NCBI GenBank assembly: GCA_025642075.2
Contig: JAODUO010001082.1
Location: 1-64,000, forward strand
Reading direction: 5' to 3'
Source of the DNA: Ridgeia piscesae
Lineage: Eukaryota > Annelida > Polychaeta > Sabellida > Siboglinidae
Length of the DNA: 64,000 nt
Positions within the stretch are counted from its first letter, which is position 1. The number at the start of each line of letters is the position of its first letter. The notes under the pieces are model-generated. The model did no database searches, had not been told where the DNA came from, and worked only from the letters and a program-made list of their open reading frames with translations. Shown here one piece after another: positions 26,488 to 38,904 of this stretch. A program made the translations under genes and the position numbers.

Positions 26488-26576
26488 TACATATATATAT
26501 ATATATATATATATGTTTAACAACAAACATATTTAAAGTATATCTAAAAACATATATATATATATATATATATAAT
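26488..26576. repeat. Duplicated element tail with two (AT)n tracts
   Basis: Two AT tracts (about 26490-26513 and 26551-26573) each border a copy of a sequence of about 40 bases containing AACAACAAACAT. The stretch between them (26514-26550) is a diverged copy of the inner end of the adjacent arm, so the terminal unit is tandemly duplicated. Confidence 0.75.
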
Positions 26577-27263
26577 GTAACAACAAACATCACTTAAACG
26601 TACTTCTAAAAACAAGTATTTTGTACCAGGGCGTATCAGGGCTTAGTGATCAATGGACAAGACTAGTATTTAATTTATTTTCCATATATTTATACATTTT
26701 GTCTGGTCTATAATAAATACAGTGGCTATAATACGAGATTGGCTCCCTAATTCATGCAAGTCACTTCACAATTCATTGGTCCACATCTGTCTTTTCATAA
26801 GTAATTTTCTCATGTCCATTCCTCGCGTGACATTCCTCCGCGTTCGCCTCCTCGTCAACAGTATTTCGTGCATACCCGTCCTTTCGGAATCAGTCGAAAA
26901 TGTTATGTTATTCCATAATATTTATCATTCCAAATTTCAAGTGCGATATGTTGTTTATTGTTAGTAACCAACGTGCTTTTTTCACCACAAGTTACCGTAT
27001 TTTAAAAAATTAAGGCAAAACGTTTCTGTAGCTCGTACGACAGTCGAAACTCGTTAATGTCAATATCGATATATTTTCTTGTGCACGGACTTTTACAATC
27101 TGTAGTTTAATCCATAAATCTATGCTCCCTACCCGCGGAAGGTCAAGTCGCGCACTAGACGTCAACCTTACTCAGCACGTTTGCTCAACGATTCCTAATA
27201 TCGCTGGTGTGTCAGAATGATAACCTGAACATTATTTACATGTTTACGTTTGTATGGGATTGT
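26577..27263 (+). repeat. Right arm of the dispersed inverted repeat of about 700 bp
   Basis: Inverted copy of 21616-22328, as judged by long shared blocks (for example TTGGCTCCCTAATTCATGCA and CGACAGTCGAAACTCGTTAA). It differs by substitutions, a loss of about 20 bases near 26853 and small insertions near 27005. It is not coding. Confidence 0.87.
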
Positions 27264-28299
27264 ATGTATATCTTCATTGGTATATTGTGTGTAACATGAC
27301 ATATACCTTACTGTTTATACTGAAGACATATGGTTGATTTACCAATAAAACGCTTTAATATTGACCTAACGAAATAGTTTCTAAATAACGATGTTGGTCG
27401 ATGTCTTGTATACATAATATTATATCATGAAAAACGAATTTACGTGTAAGTTAGCACAACACGGACACACCAAAGCATGTTAGTGTTGTTCGTTTTGTTC
27501 ATGTCATTCTTTTAGATCATGTGATTCGTGTTGTTCACGTACCATTGCTGTTTGCCACAGTCCTAACACTATGTCACGTCGTTAGTACGTCATTGATGTC
27601 AGGTAAACTTGGAGCATCTTCTCACGGCGGCCGGAGCCCGTTGTCTTGTCGAGTGTCTCTCGAAGCCTGCACGTGCGCCCACACGCGAACATTCGCGCAC
27701 GCTCCATCGATCGCGTCGAGTGCACGTGCGCCTGAAACGCGAGACAGCGCTATCGGTGGCCTTGTCGCGTCTTGTCGCGTCTCTAAACGGGAACTCTTGC
27801 AGATGACGCACTTACACACGCACGCACGCACGCACTTACACACGCATGTACGCACGCACGCACGCGCAAGCGCGTTTCGAGTGAACATTAACACGGGATT
27901 TATGCGTTATATACGATGACATGTACGGTTTATTGCTTTAATTATAATAAAAAATCCGAAACCAAATTTCAATAAAAGGGAGTTATTTGTCATTGTCACT
28001 GATGACAGTGACATATTCCATTAAACATTGGAACCTCACTGTTAACTGTTGGCTGGAAATTGCACTATATAAAAATACCTTTACCTTTCCTATACTTTCT
28101 GTTACGTATATAATGTTGGACTCTCCTGGGGGTATCGTAATTGCGGTGTGACCGTATTACCGCAAAGGAAGGTTCTATTGTAAGCTGATATTTACCTATT
28201 GATCCAGTTGTTTATATTGTGCCAATGTTCCCGCAGATTCGCGTTGTATCGTGATTATAACTAACCATCCAGCCTCCTGACATCATCCTTTTAATTTCA
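27264..28299. other. Unique sequence with GC-rich patch and short ACGC repeat
   Basis: AT-rich to 27590, then a CpG-rich patch (about 27600-27890) ending in ACGC tetramers with ACACGCATGT interruptions (about 27812-27870). Frames over the patch on both strands are unrecognised. A perfect 8-bp hairpin (TGTCACTG, loop ATGA, CAGTGACA) lies at 27994-28013. Confidence 0.5.
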
Positions 28300-28800
28300 C
28301 ATGTACGCTGCAAGTGATGCCACCAGGTATTGTCGCGCGGGAAACAACTTACGTCTAATTTGTCGTGATGTAATTCATCGACTTCCGGGTGCACGCGCAC
28401 TAACGGTTAATTGGGCGCATCGCAACATTCCCCCGGGAGAGTTTTTCCGCAGCACTCTACATCGCACGCGCACGTGGCATGCAAACAAAGCTGGGTTCTG
28501 TGCGAAATCTCGCTGAGGGAGTGCGCTGGAACTGATTAATTGATCAATAGCTCCCGGTGTACTCCAATTATAAGGTTTATACAAGCGCCCTCGCTCGGGT
28601 TTGCTTCAAGCGAGGATGTCACCCGTTCGACGTGGTTAACGCTAGGCGTTATTCCGCTGAAAGGAGGTTAGTCGTAGGAGCATGTCGTCGTAGTCTTGTC
28701 GGATGGCGGCCCCGATGTGTACCAATGTTCGTCTCGATACCTGCCAGCGAAAACACGTGTTAGCACACTCAAGTTCCCTCGATGACGTCATCGCTTCCGC
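28300..28800. other. GC-rich islet
   Basis: CpG-containing sequence with homeodomain-type words (GATTAATTGATCAAT near 28533) and GATGACGTCATC near 28780, a palindromic CRE-like element (TGACGTCA). Possibly regulatory, with no coding signal. Confidence 0.35.
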
Positions 28801-30912
28801 GCGGAATCAATTTCCCTGGTCTACTTTTGTATACTACTGAAATATTCAGCTTGGCGCGTGTTGGATTATAAGAGTCGAAATCTATCACAGAAAGGCGTGA
28901 CCTTTCTGTAAAATATAAGGCGTGCCAATGTTCACATTAAGGAAATTGCTTTTCTGAAACGATCCTGGAGCAAAAAATATATAGATCCGGTTGGTGTAAA
29001 AAGCGACCTACCTACTCCGTGCAAATTGTGTGTATGTATAGTGCGATGTATTATCTTCATGTGAAGTATTTTATAGACTTTTAAAATAAGTAATACCACA
29101 GCATTATGCGTGTGATTCTTTTAGTAAACAAATCCAGAATATAAAACTAATTTCTTGCAATCACACCACACAGCATTGCCCGTTATAAACTACCCTCATA
29201 TCGGTGACAATACATCGTATTCCAACACCAATTTCTGCGATAAACAAGTGTGTCCGTCGACACAAATAGATCGCACCTACATCGGACAACGCAAGTTCAC
29301 GCACCGGACGTGATCGTTCCTCTAAATCTTGCCGGAACACAGCCGCATCGTACGGCAGAGCGCCTGCTGGTCGTTGCGGTCGAGTCGGCGTAAATCAGGC
29401 AACGTAGATTGCTGGTTTCTCGCCGAAGTACCCTATTTGGGGGGTGTCCTGTACGTCGATTGATGTGCTACGGTATTATTTATCATTATTGACTTGCCGT
29501 CCGTTCTTAGAGACGTCGCGTGGGGGAAATAAAAAGAAGAAGAATCTCTCTCGAGCGATAAAGAAACTATAATTAAAGTTTGTTTGGCTTCGTGTATCAT
29601 TTCGTAGTCTGGCACTGTTATGTTCGATATATCAATTCTGTTCACAGGATGTATGGGACATGGATTTCGTGGGAGAATGTTGAATGCAAAACCAAGTAAA
29701 CATATATGTATTTGTCAAAATGTATTTAGTAATGCGAAGCAAAAAACTAATCGCTACTATATTTACAAATACCTCCGTTACGCAGTGCGTTATTTATTTA
29801 ATTTTTAATAGTAGTGATACTTTAGAAAATAATGTTCTTATTGTCACTTTGACACATTATCGACATACCATAATACATGGATGGACTGAAATCGAAAACA
29901 GAAGAATCGCAGATATTTACTAGTTAACACAACACGAATGTATGACCAAAAAACGCCAATTGATATAGCATTATAAGTTTGTGCTTGTGTGTTGCTGTGG
30001 GAGACGCAATTCAAGACAGCAGATTGGAGAGAATAGCAAATATCAGAGGTAATTACAACGTTGAATATCTCCGAACTTGTTAACCGGCTCTGCAAATACC
30101 TGATTTGGAAAAGTTTTAATGAAGTATACAATAAAGAGATGTAAAAATATGAAGAAAACGCCACCCGTAATTTCCAATTCCAACGAAAGGCAGTGGTGAA
30201 AAGTGTAATTGTGGTCTAACCCAAGTAGAGCCAACGAAACTAGCCGAAGGCGACGATAGTTCAGCGCTAACTGCTTCGTTGCGTCTTGCCACTCTTAATT
30301 AAGAATGCGTTTCTTCGTGCGCATATTAACGACAAAAGACCGCAGAGTGAGCGTCTTTTATGTAAGATATGACGCGCGCATGCACCACTGATGAAAGTTG
30401 GCATTCTGGTGCATGGAAGGATTTTCAGACGAAAAGTTGTGAATAATTTATGCCGATGTCAGCGCGGTTATTGAAACACGCGCCGCGGGCTTCGATACAG
30501 ACGCGGGGCTTTGGCGAAATTCGGTATGATATGAATTAATTAATGGGCATGTTTAGAATGCGTTAATTATTTATTTTGGATGTTGACTGTGTTCGAAATT
30601 GTGAAATAAATCGGGTTATGTTTTGGTTGTCGCTGTTGCTGTAGTCTGGCGTGTAGTTTCAAGTCGTATCTGCGCGGTTTGTGATAACGTAATTTCGGTA
30701 TCCCGCGATACAGGTTGATTTTGAGTACGATATCAGTGTGTTCATGACGTCACTGTTTTTCCATAGCAACCAGGTATTTGCAGACAATAAAATGGCAGCC
30801 GCGTGATGAGTGAAATTGTCGGAAGTTATGCTATGTTTTGTATTGTCTTGTCGTCATGGCGGAAGTATTGTCATGGCGCAAGTCTGCGAAAAACCGGGGT
30901 GTATATTTATAA
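28801..30912. other. Unique sequence, no gene supported
   Basis: Contains a 9-bp hairpin at 28887-28909 (ACAGAAAGG, loop CGTGA, CCTTTCTGT). A region at 30300-30620 has homeodomain-type words (GAATTAATTAATG, GTTAATTATTTA) in otherwise CpG-rich sequence. Short frames (29684-29923, 29844-30164) are unrecognised. Confidence 0.5.
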
Positions 30913-31210
30913 GGAGCGATGGTCGAGTGGTCAGTGTGCCAGAATATGATCAGAGGAATCGGGGTTCAAATTATGTTACTGACCAGCCGGTGAGTCGGGA
31001 CATAATTTCGTTCATCCTATGTTGCTCTATCTTTCGGAGGAGATGCGGTGTAAGTCCTTCATCCTTTCTACCGGAAAAGATTGCAAAGATTAACCATTCC
31101 ACACAGGGAAATGGTGAACCGTACCGTGGACCAACTTAGCTATGATCTCACTATCTAAATTCCCACTCGCGTTAGTTTTCGAAACAGTACGCGTATACAG
31201 AACTTATCCA
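30913..31210 (+). mobile_element. tRNA-derived SINE
   Basis: The head resembles a tRNA of Ser/Leu type: TGGTCGAGTGG at 30920-30930 fits the polymerase III A box, and GGTTCAAATT at 30963-30972 fits the B box with a decayed 3' side. The spacing of about 43 bases is right for a tRNA with a short variable arm. A non-tRNA body follows (GTGAGTCGGGACATAATTTC, then TTTCGGAGGAGATGCGGTG), ending near an A-rich stretch AAAATTAAAACAATAAAGAG at about 31191-31212. There is no intact tRNA fold, so it is a SINE copy and not a functional tRNA gene. I see no second full copy in the window. Confidence 0.65.
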
Positions 31211-32960
31211 AAATTAAAACAATAAAGAGGAGATGAAGTAACGAGATGGTGTGGGAAGAAGATAAAGATGAACACAGAACAAGTTGTCTTATTGAATGTG
31301 AATAGATCATGCTGCTTTAATAAAGAGGTTATGTCGCTTGACAGTGTACTTCGTAATTGTCCGGCCTGTGTGACAGTTATCATTAGGACATGAAAGGATG
31401 GAAGAGATAAGTGGTCACTTAGTGCTGGACCTCAGCCTCTGTACCATTTGATGCACAGAGAAACACTCTAGACCCTTATCTGTACCAACCCCCGTGACCG
31501 ACCCTCGATTGGCGTGTGCCTCCTATATATGTGAAGTGTTTGAAACATCACATGCCGTAGGGTACTTGTCTTGGGGCGGCCATTGCCTTGATGAGTCGAT
31601 TGAGGCAAATCGACAATATCGCCACAAGGCAGAATTTATCCGTACCAAGTGGATGTCACAATTATAAATGTAGTGCATTAGTTCGATGGACGCTGTTTTG
31701 ATTTGTTCCGCATTGCGGTCTCATGGGCAGAAATTTGTCATTTTCGTGGTAAATCGGTATTTCGGATTTTCAACATCACATGAAAGGTTGTTCAGTGGTT
31801 CAGTGATCGCGTTTGACGGACGTTTTAACTGCACCAATGAATTAGTCATTTGCGATAGAAGTTTAGATTATTGCGTATAGCAAGATGTACATTTCGTAAC
31901 AATAAAAATGTACATAACCCTATCGATTATCCGCAACCACATATGATAAAAAAGTTAATTATATCTTGAGTGATTTAAAAATATTTATTATTACACTATA
32001 AAATTATTAATAGTTATTGGTGAAATATTCTAATATTTATCGATAAAGATTCTTCGTCCTCTGACGACGCATCTTTCGATAGTTTTCTATAAATCGATGC
32101 TCGGAAAAGTAAATACCATTAATTATTTCCTCGTGTAAGTGGAATCTTTTGCCGGAAGGTTTTTGAAGGTAGTTTAGTGAATATTTGTTTTTCGTACGTG
32201 TTTTCACTTACAGGATATCTTTCATCCGGATTGTTCACAATAATTCTCTGGTTCGTTCGTTTCAAAATACCGTGGAAAAAATACATGTAGCGGTATAATC
32301 AGATTGTTGACTCTATTAAATTCATCTGCGTTTGCACACAATAAATAATGTCATGCAATCGTATGAAGGAACAAAATCAAACTAAATCAGACATGATCAA
32401 TACTAATACCTATAAAGCGGGAGATCGGGTGTTTATTGGGAAATAAATCAAAGAGCGGGAGGTCTCCCGCCAATTATCGGGAGACTTGTGTCGTGTGTGC
32501 GTTCCTTCCGTCTTCCAGACGTTAACTATCGGCATGACTGGTCATACTTAACGCCGAACCGGATTATCCATACATCAACAAGTTTCAAAACTCTTTAACG
32601 AGAGCCGGTTTAAAGTCGACGCACCGATGTTCGGTTGTGCTATAGGTATAAATTTCGCTTGAGCTTCCCCGTGTCCATCTGCGCCCACTTCCGTGGACAA
32701 AGAACGCTCTGGCCGACAGACGAGAGAGCGCTTCGCTAATGACGGGTCTTAACCGAACACGAGACACTTCAACTCGGTTCAACGAGACTTCGTCGCAAAG
32801 CCAAGTACGTTTGAAAGGCGATGAATTGAGATGATTGTTGGCCAATTATTCAGATGATGTGCTTCAAAGAACGTTGCCTGCGTCGCAATGCGAAGTATCG
32901 TACCGATGAAATGTTTGATTTTTGGCGTCGTTTATTTATAAATTTATGTATATATTATTA
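31211..32960. other. Unique sequence, CpG-rich near 32.49-32.83 kb
   Basis: Nothing is recognised. The stretch at 31930-32110 is very AT-rich. The minus-strand frame 32585-32845 lies in a CpG-rich patch and is unlike known proteins. Confidence 0.5.
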
Positions 32961-32964
32961 TGTT

Positions 32965-33051
32965 TACATACACACACGCACGCACACACACACATATATA
33001 TAATTACATATATATATAAATATATATACATATATATATATATAATATATA

Positions 33052-33133
<82 letters not shown>
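32965..33133. repeat. Compound AC/AT/ATAC microsatellite
   Basis: Short ACGC/AC repeats, imperfect ATAT(A) with AATAT variants, pure AT (about 33060-33102) and ATAC tetramers (33103-33133). Confidence 0.93.
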
Positions 33134-33136
<3 letters not shown>

Positions 33137-33392
33137 GAAATTATATTTCAATAGGTCGTCGTTTGCAACAGAAAATCGGGTTTTGTGTAGTAAATTACGT
33201 TAACGTGTTGTACGAACTTGTAATAAAACTTAGCGCTTAGACTATTTATGTAAAATCAAACGCGGCAGATTATTGCGAAACCAACAGTACACCATTATTA
33301 TAATGCTTGTTGGTTTCTCGTTTTCGCTTATTTTGCTGGTATCGGCTGTTAATTATAGTTATGTTCTATCGCCAGTTGTTGGATTTTTATAA

Positions 33393-33398
<6 letters not shown>

Positions 33399-33450
<52 letters not shown>
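33399..33450. repeat. (AT)n microsatellite
   Basis: Pure AT tract in otherwise unique sequence. Confidence 0.97.
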
Positions 33451-33453
<3 letters not shown>

Positions 33454-34061
33454 ATGCCTGACCTTTTGGTGTATACTGCCTGTGGTGTTCGCCACTTGCG
33501 TCGGGTTCAAACGTTTTACTTCGTATATACTGTAGCATACTCGAGACTGGAACACTTGTCCACTGTATAGAGTGTCCGTTGTGTGAAGTTGTCTGCTATA
33601 TACAATTGTTGGGTGAAACCATAATTATTCGATACACGAGTCCTCTGTCCCACAACATTGCCAATCCCTGTCCTATACCCGATTGACTAAAACGTGTAGC
33701 ACAGAACGTGTCCTAGACACAATTTGGCAGCAGGAACTTGAATTCGATGCTTCCTTCTACTTACATGCCTCGAGGTGTCGTTCGTTAACGAACTCTGCAA
33801 ATTGATTCTGACCGTTGTCGTCACCCATGTATTTGGATGTCACTATCGACCATCATTGCCCCTGGTCATACACAGCACCCCTCTATTTCTCGCGCCTACA
33901 CTCCCTCGGTTCTTAATTAATCAGTAATTAACGCCGCCGAAATATGATGTGTTTCTGTCTGCTATGGTTGCTCAAGAACGTGTCAGCTAATCGACGACCG
34001 TTAATGCATTTTGACTTATGCAACATTTATCGTCCTAAACGCACTTATCCGTATGCGTACA
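33451..34061. other. Unique sequence
   Basis: Neutral composition with nothing recognised. TTAATTAATCAGTAATTAAC near 33913 is homeodomain-like. Confidence 0.5.
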
Positions 34062-34083
34062 TATACATATATATTATATATAT

Positions 34084-34124
<41 letters not shown>

Positions 34125-34154
34125 TCATAATAATTTATATATGCCATTTTTTTA

Positions 34155-34185
<31 letters not shown>

Positions 34186-34217
34186 TGGCATATATTAAAA
34201 TTATTATGAACTTTCAT
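34062..34217. repeat. (AT)n plus small palindrome with AT core
   Basis: After an AT tract (34062-34118), the segment 34118-34147 (ATGAAATTCATAATAATTTA and on to GCCAT) is mirrored by 34185-34217 with two mismatches. T/A homopolymers and an AT tract (34164-34186) lie between the arms. Confidence 0.85.
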
Positions 34218-36027
34218 TATGTATAATCATTATATAAACTATAAGTTCAGAATGCGCTTTGTTAATATATTTAATATTCTTGACGATATTAATTCCCTCG
34301 TACTCAATCACTCGCTCACTTCTCAAACTCGAAGCATTCATTCAAACGCTCATTTACTCTTACATTCATTCATCCATTCGATCATCCATTCGCTCATTCC
34401 ATCATTCACTTAAATTCGTTTTTTATCAGTTTACAACAACCTTTTCGCTTTCTCTCTATCTCTCTTTATTTCTCCACAAATACAACCTTCTGTCTGTCAC
34501 TCTCCCGCCTCCCTTTCCTCCCTCCCTCCTCGCCGAGCGCACGGGGTTACGACGTCAGCCCCCGGGTGTCAGAGGGCTGGACAATAGAGCGTGTCACCTT
34601 GTTAACTAGACAAAATTTGGCGACATATGACCGCGGGCCGGGAACGAGACAAGACGGACGGACAGATAATGACGGACAGCCAACAATTTTCGGGCAGATG
34701 TCCGGCTCGCGTCACCGTTCAAGCCGGCTGCAGTCGCCAGCCGGGTCATTAGGACGAGCTCGTGTCCATTTCGAGAGGGCGAAATCAAAAGTGCCTCCCA
34801 TTTGTCCCATGTCTACGTCGTAACTGCCGTCAATATGTTAATTCCGATTATAAAGTGTTGATATACGTACAACACGGAATTAGCAGGAGAGCAGATAGGT
34901 TTACGTTGTATAGAGTCTACATTCCTTGTTTCATGCGAGGCTTCGATTGCATTTAAAAGTAAATAATTGGGTAGTAGTTGCTTATACTACATGAATTAAA
35001 TATGTTGTATCGTACCGACAGCTTAAATATGTTTTAATGAACCATTTTTTATTGGTGAAATGTTATTCTTCATGCCGGATAAATAATTTACCCTCACAAG
35101 AATCGTCCGTGTGAACGGCTAAAGCTATATATTCACTGTGTGATAGTGTAATATGTAGTTATGCCCTGGAGGGTAACGACCTGCCTCGGAGTTATCCGAG
35201 CTCGCTATTCCGGAATTTGACTGACAACGCAGCGATCTGCACGACCGCCTGCGATTATTATAAACATTAGACGGTTAAATCATAAAGTTGGTTCTGCTTC
35301 GTTAAAACATATTTGGGTTTTCAATACTTTATGAAAATGTAATTTATTCTGTATAACATAACTGCATAATAAAATTTAAAGAGAAAACAGGAGTGGCACT
35401 CCATTTAAGAAAGTGTATGTTCACGACATGGACATTCTTTAGTCGTTTGATCACACTGAGTATCGCGCGTGTCACGTTGGAAATTGAGATGCTTCTCGAT
35501 AAGTTATGTTTGCAAATCACGGTAGCCAGGTCCTGTCAACATAATAATAGAAGTGTCTGCACGTAGATATATTAGTTTTCGTCTTTTATGGCGTTTAATT
35601 ATATTATATGAAGAAGTTCATTTGTATTTTTAGGAAAATCGTATGTATGGAGCATGTTGATGCATATTCTATATAGATTTGTATTTAAACGACGGACGAT
35701 ATAAGAATCCAACTATAAAGACGTTTGTTGTGATTTTTAAACAGGATATAAAATGATATTGCGTTGTATTTGTAACATTTACTCCCAAGCAGACAACTGT
35801 TTTTTTTTTTTTTACAAAAGCAAAAAATTTACAGGACAAAAAAACCACAAAGATAAAATCCACCAATAATAATTTGTTTTAATGCATGCTTATCTGTCAG
35901 TATTTCGGATGTCCACTTTAGTGTGTATTATTATGTCAGCGAATATGTGAGTAAATCAGTGAGTCAGACAATAAGTCAATGAATCATTGAGTCAGTGAGC
36001 CAGTGCACCAGTCAGTCGGTAAGTCGG
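34218..36027. other. Unique sequence
   Basis: A pyrimidine-rich patch with CATT/CATC words (34310-34530) is followed by a short CpG-rich patch (34530-34800) and AT-rich sequence. Before the next array (35933-36027), GTCA/GTGA words appear as degenerate tetramers that grade into the clean array. No gene is recognised. Confidence 0.5.
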
Positions 36028-37720
36028 TGTGTCCGTCCGTCCGTCCGTCCGTCCGTCCGTCCGTCCGTCCGTCCGTCCGTCCGTCCGTCCGTCCGTCCGT
36101 CCGTCCGTCCGTCCGTCCGTCCGTCCGTCCGTCCGTCCGTCCGTCCGTCCGTCCGTCCGTCCGTCCGTCCGTCCGTCCGTCCGTCCGTCCGTCCGTCCGT
36201 CGTCCGTCGTCGTCGTCCGTCCGTCCGTCGTCCGTCGTCCGTCCGTCCGTCCGTCCGTCGTTCCGTCTCGTCCGTCGTCGTCTGTCCGTCCGTCCGTCCG
36301 TCCGTCCGTCTCGTCCGTCCGTCCGTCCGTCCGTCGTCGTCGTCGTCGTCGTCGCTGTCGTCGTCGTCCTGTGTCGTCTGTCCTGTCGTCGTCTGTCTCG
36401 TCCGTCCGTCCGTCCGTCCGTCCGTCCGTCCGTCCGTCCGTCCGTCCGTCCGTCGTCCGTCCGTCCGTCCGCCCGTCCGTCCGTCCGTCCGTCCGTCCGT
36501 CGTCGTCCGTCCGTCCGTCCGTCCGTCCGTCGTCGTCCGTCCGTCCGTCCGTCCGTCCGTCCGTCCGTCCGTCCGTCCGTCCGTCCGTCCGTCCTGTCCG
36601 TCCGTCGTCCGTCCGTCCGTCCGTCCGTCCGTCCGTCCGTCCGTCCGTCCGTCCGTCCGTCCGTCGTCCGTCCGTCCGTCCGTCCGTCCGTCCGTCCGTC
36701 CGTCCGTCCGTCCGTCCGTCCGTCCGTCCGTCCGTCCGTCCGTCCGTCCGTCCGTCCGTCCGTCCGTCCGTCGTCCGTCCTCGTCCGTCGTCGTCCGTCC
36801 GTCCGTCCGTCCGTCCGTCCGTCCGTCCGTCCGTCCGTCCGTCCGTCCGTCCGTCCGTCCTCGTCCGTCGCCGTCCGTCCGTCCGTCCGTCCGTCCGCCC
36901 GTCCGTCCGTCCGCTCGTCCGTCCCTCCCCGTCCGTCTCCTCTCTCTCTCCTCTCTCCCTCCCTCCCTCCCTCCCTCCCTCCCCTCCCTCCCTCCCTCCC
37001 TCCCTCCCCTCCCTCCCCCTCCCTCCCTCCCTCCCTCCCTCCCCCTTTCATCCCTTCCTGCCTTCCTGCCTTCCTGCCTTCCTGCCTTCCTGCCTTCCTG
37101 CCTTCCTGCCTTCCTGCCTTCCTGCCTTCCTGCCTTCCTCCCTCCTCCCTCCCTCCCTCCCTCCCTCCCTCCCTCCCTCCCTCCCTCCCTTCCCTCCCTC
37201 CCTCCCTCCCTCCCTCCCTCCCTCCCTCCCTCCCTCCCTCCCTCCCTCCTTCCTTCCTTCCTTCCTTCCTTCCCTCCCTCCCTCCCTCCCTCCTCCTTCT
37301 CCCTCCCTTCATCCCTTTTCATCCCTTTTCATCCCTTCCTGCCTTCCTGCCTTCCTGCCTTCCTGCCTTCCTCCCTCCCTTCCTCCCTTCCTCCCTTCCT
37401 CCCTTCCTCCCTTCCTCCCTTCCTCCCTTCCTCCCTTCCTCCCTTCCTCCCTTTCCCTCCCTTCCTCCCTTCCTCCCTTCCTCCCTTCCTCCCTTCCTCC
37501 CTTCCTCCTTCCTCCTTCATCCCTTCCTCCCTTCCTCCCTTCCTCCCTTCCTCCCTTCCTCCCTTCCTCCCTTCCTCCCTTCCTCCCTTCCTCGCTCCCT
37601 TCCTCGCTCCCTTCCTCCCTTCCTCCCTTCCTCGCTCCCTTCCCCCTTTCTCCCTCCCTCAATCTCTCTCTCTCTCACGCCCTCCCTCCGTCCCTCCCCA
37701 TCTTTCTCTGTTCCCCCTCT
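36028..37720 (+). repeat. 1.7-kb pyrimidine-biased word-ladder array (CCGT, CCCT, CCTTCCTG, CCCTTCCT)
   Basis: CCGT tetramers with many CGT trimer slips (36028-36935) grade into CT and CCCT (36936-37046). These are followed by CCTTCCTG octamers (37053-37137), CCCT again (37138-37248), CTTC (37247-37272), a second short CCTTCCTG run (about 37333-37370) and CCCTTCCT octamers (about 37370-37640), some with CGCT. It fades into CTCTC. Six frames are open for 430-615 residues (Arg/Pro/Ser/Val or Gly/Thr/Asp/Arg). This follows from a repeat without stop words and does not indicate a protein. Confidence 0.96.
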
Positions 37721-38497
37721 ATTGTCCATGTCCTCACGTCTGTATGTCTCTCGCTCGCTCTAACAAACATCAACAATTTCTCTCATCATTCGCGCTTCTA
37801 TTACATTCGCTGAACTGCCTTCACTGCGTATACCTCAACTAATGAATGATGTAACTAAACACTGACGTTTACTGCGTAAACACCGAGCCCGGAGTACCAC
37901 GCGTAACGGCACCAGCGGGTGGCACCGGCGGCGTACCAGCGAGCGCCAAGCAGGTCCGGTCCGGTCGACTGCGTTGGTCTCGCAAGCCGTGTAATTTCTC
38001 GGTTGACTTTGTCGTGCCACGACCGTCTTCGAATAGTTCTTGCGCAACGAATTACAGTGTGGCGCCGGCATTATTGTGCGCGCTCGGAGCACGCACAGCC
38101 ACGCGATCTTGCAGTGTTTAGATGTTATTTTGTCGGTGTTTCTCCATTGTGACGCCGTCTTGTTTAATGACACCTTCGAAAGGGCTGTTGTTTGCGAGGA
38201 GGAAGCGTAGTTAGCCAAGTGCGTAGCGTGAGAAACACACAAGGGAATAATCTATGCACTTGGTCCCACTAGCTAAAATACACGTATACACGTGGCACTG
38301 AATGATTGAGTATAGGAAATTATCTTTTGAAACCACTGTGTGCAGAACACTTGAAGCGTTGGCAGGACTTGGCATGCAACTTTAGCTGATATAAGCGGAG
38401 TTATTTATATACTGTCTTAAGCGATACTCACAGTTGCTAATGGTGCGCGGGTATTCAACTATTACGTATATTTAAATGTGTTATTAAACAAACAGCT

Positions 38498-38500
<3 letters not shown>
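37721..38500. other. GC/CpG-rich islet then unique sequence
   Basis: The segment 37860-38240 is CpG-rich, with unrecognised frames on both strands. The remainder is neutral. A splice-like or promoter assignment is not supported. Confidence 0.4.

Positions 38501-38545
<45 letters not shown>
38501..38545. repeat. (AT)n microsatellite
   Basis: Pure AT tract about 260 bases left of the 38.8-kb palindrome. Confidence 0.97.
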
Positions 38546-38547
<2 letters not shown>

Positions 38548-38803
38548 CTACATTTTAAAATTCATATAGCGTATTTTATTACTATCTGCGCATATGTAGA
38601 AGCACTTGATAAGGTAAATAACGAGTTACATATTTCATAATAGTTAAATGAATTCCGTTTTGGAATAGCTATTATTGCAACTGTTATGTGAGCTTATGTG
38701 TTAATATTTTTTATGAGCATGGAAAATTGCAGATGGTAGGTCTATGTTATGTACTAGACCTGTATATTATGTATAGTGATAATTTTTTTAAAGCACAGTA
38801 TAC

Positions 38804-38804
<1 letters not shown>

Positions 38805-38834
<30 letters not shown>

Positions 38835-38844
38835 TGGTTATATG

Positions 38845-38904
<60 letters not shown>

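Noticed and set aside
35984..37842. Open frames of 430-615 residues in many phases
   Set aside because: CCGT, CCCT and related units contain no stop word in any frame, so the frames stay open by necessity. There is no unique protein segment.
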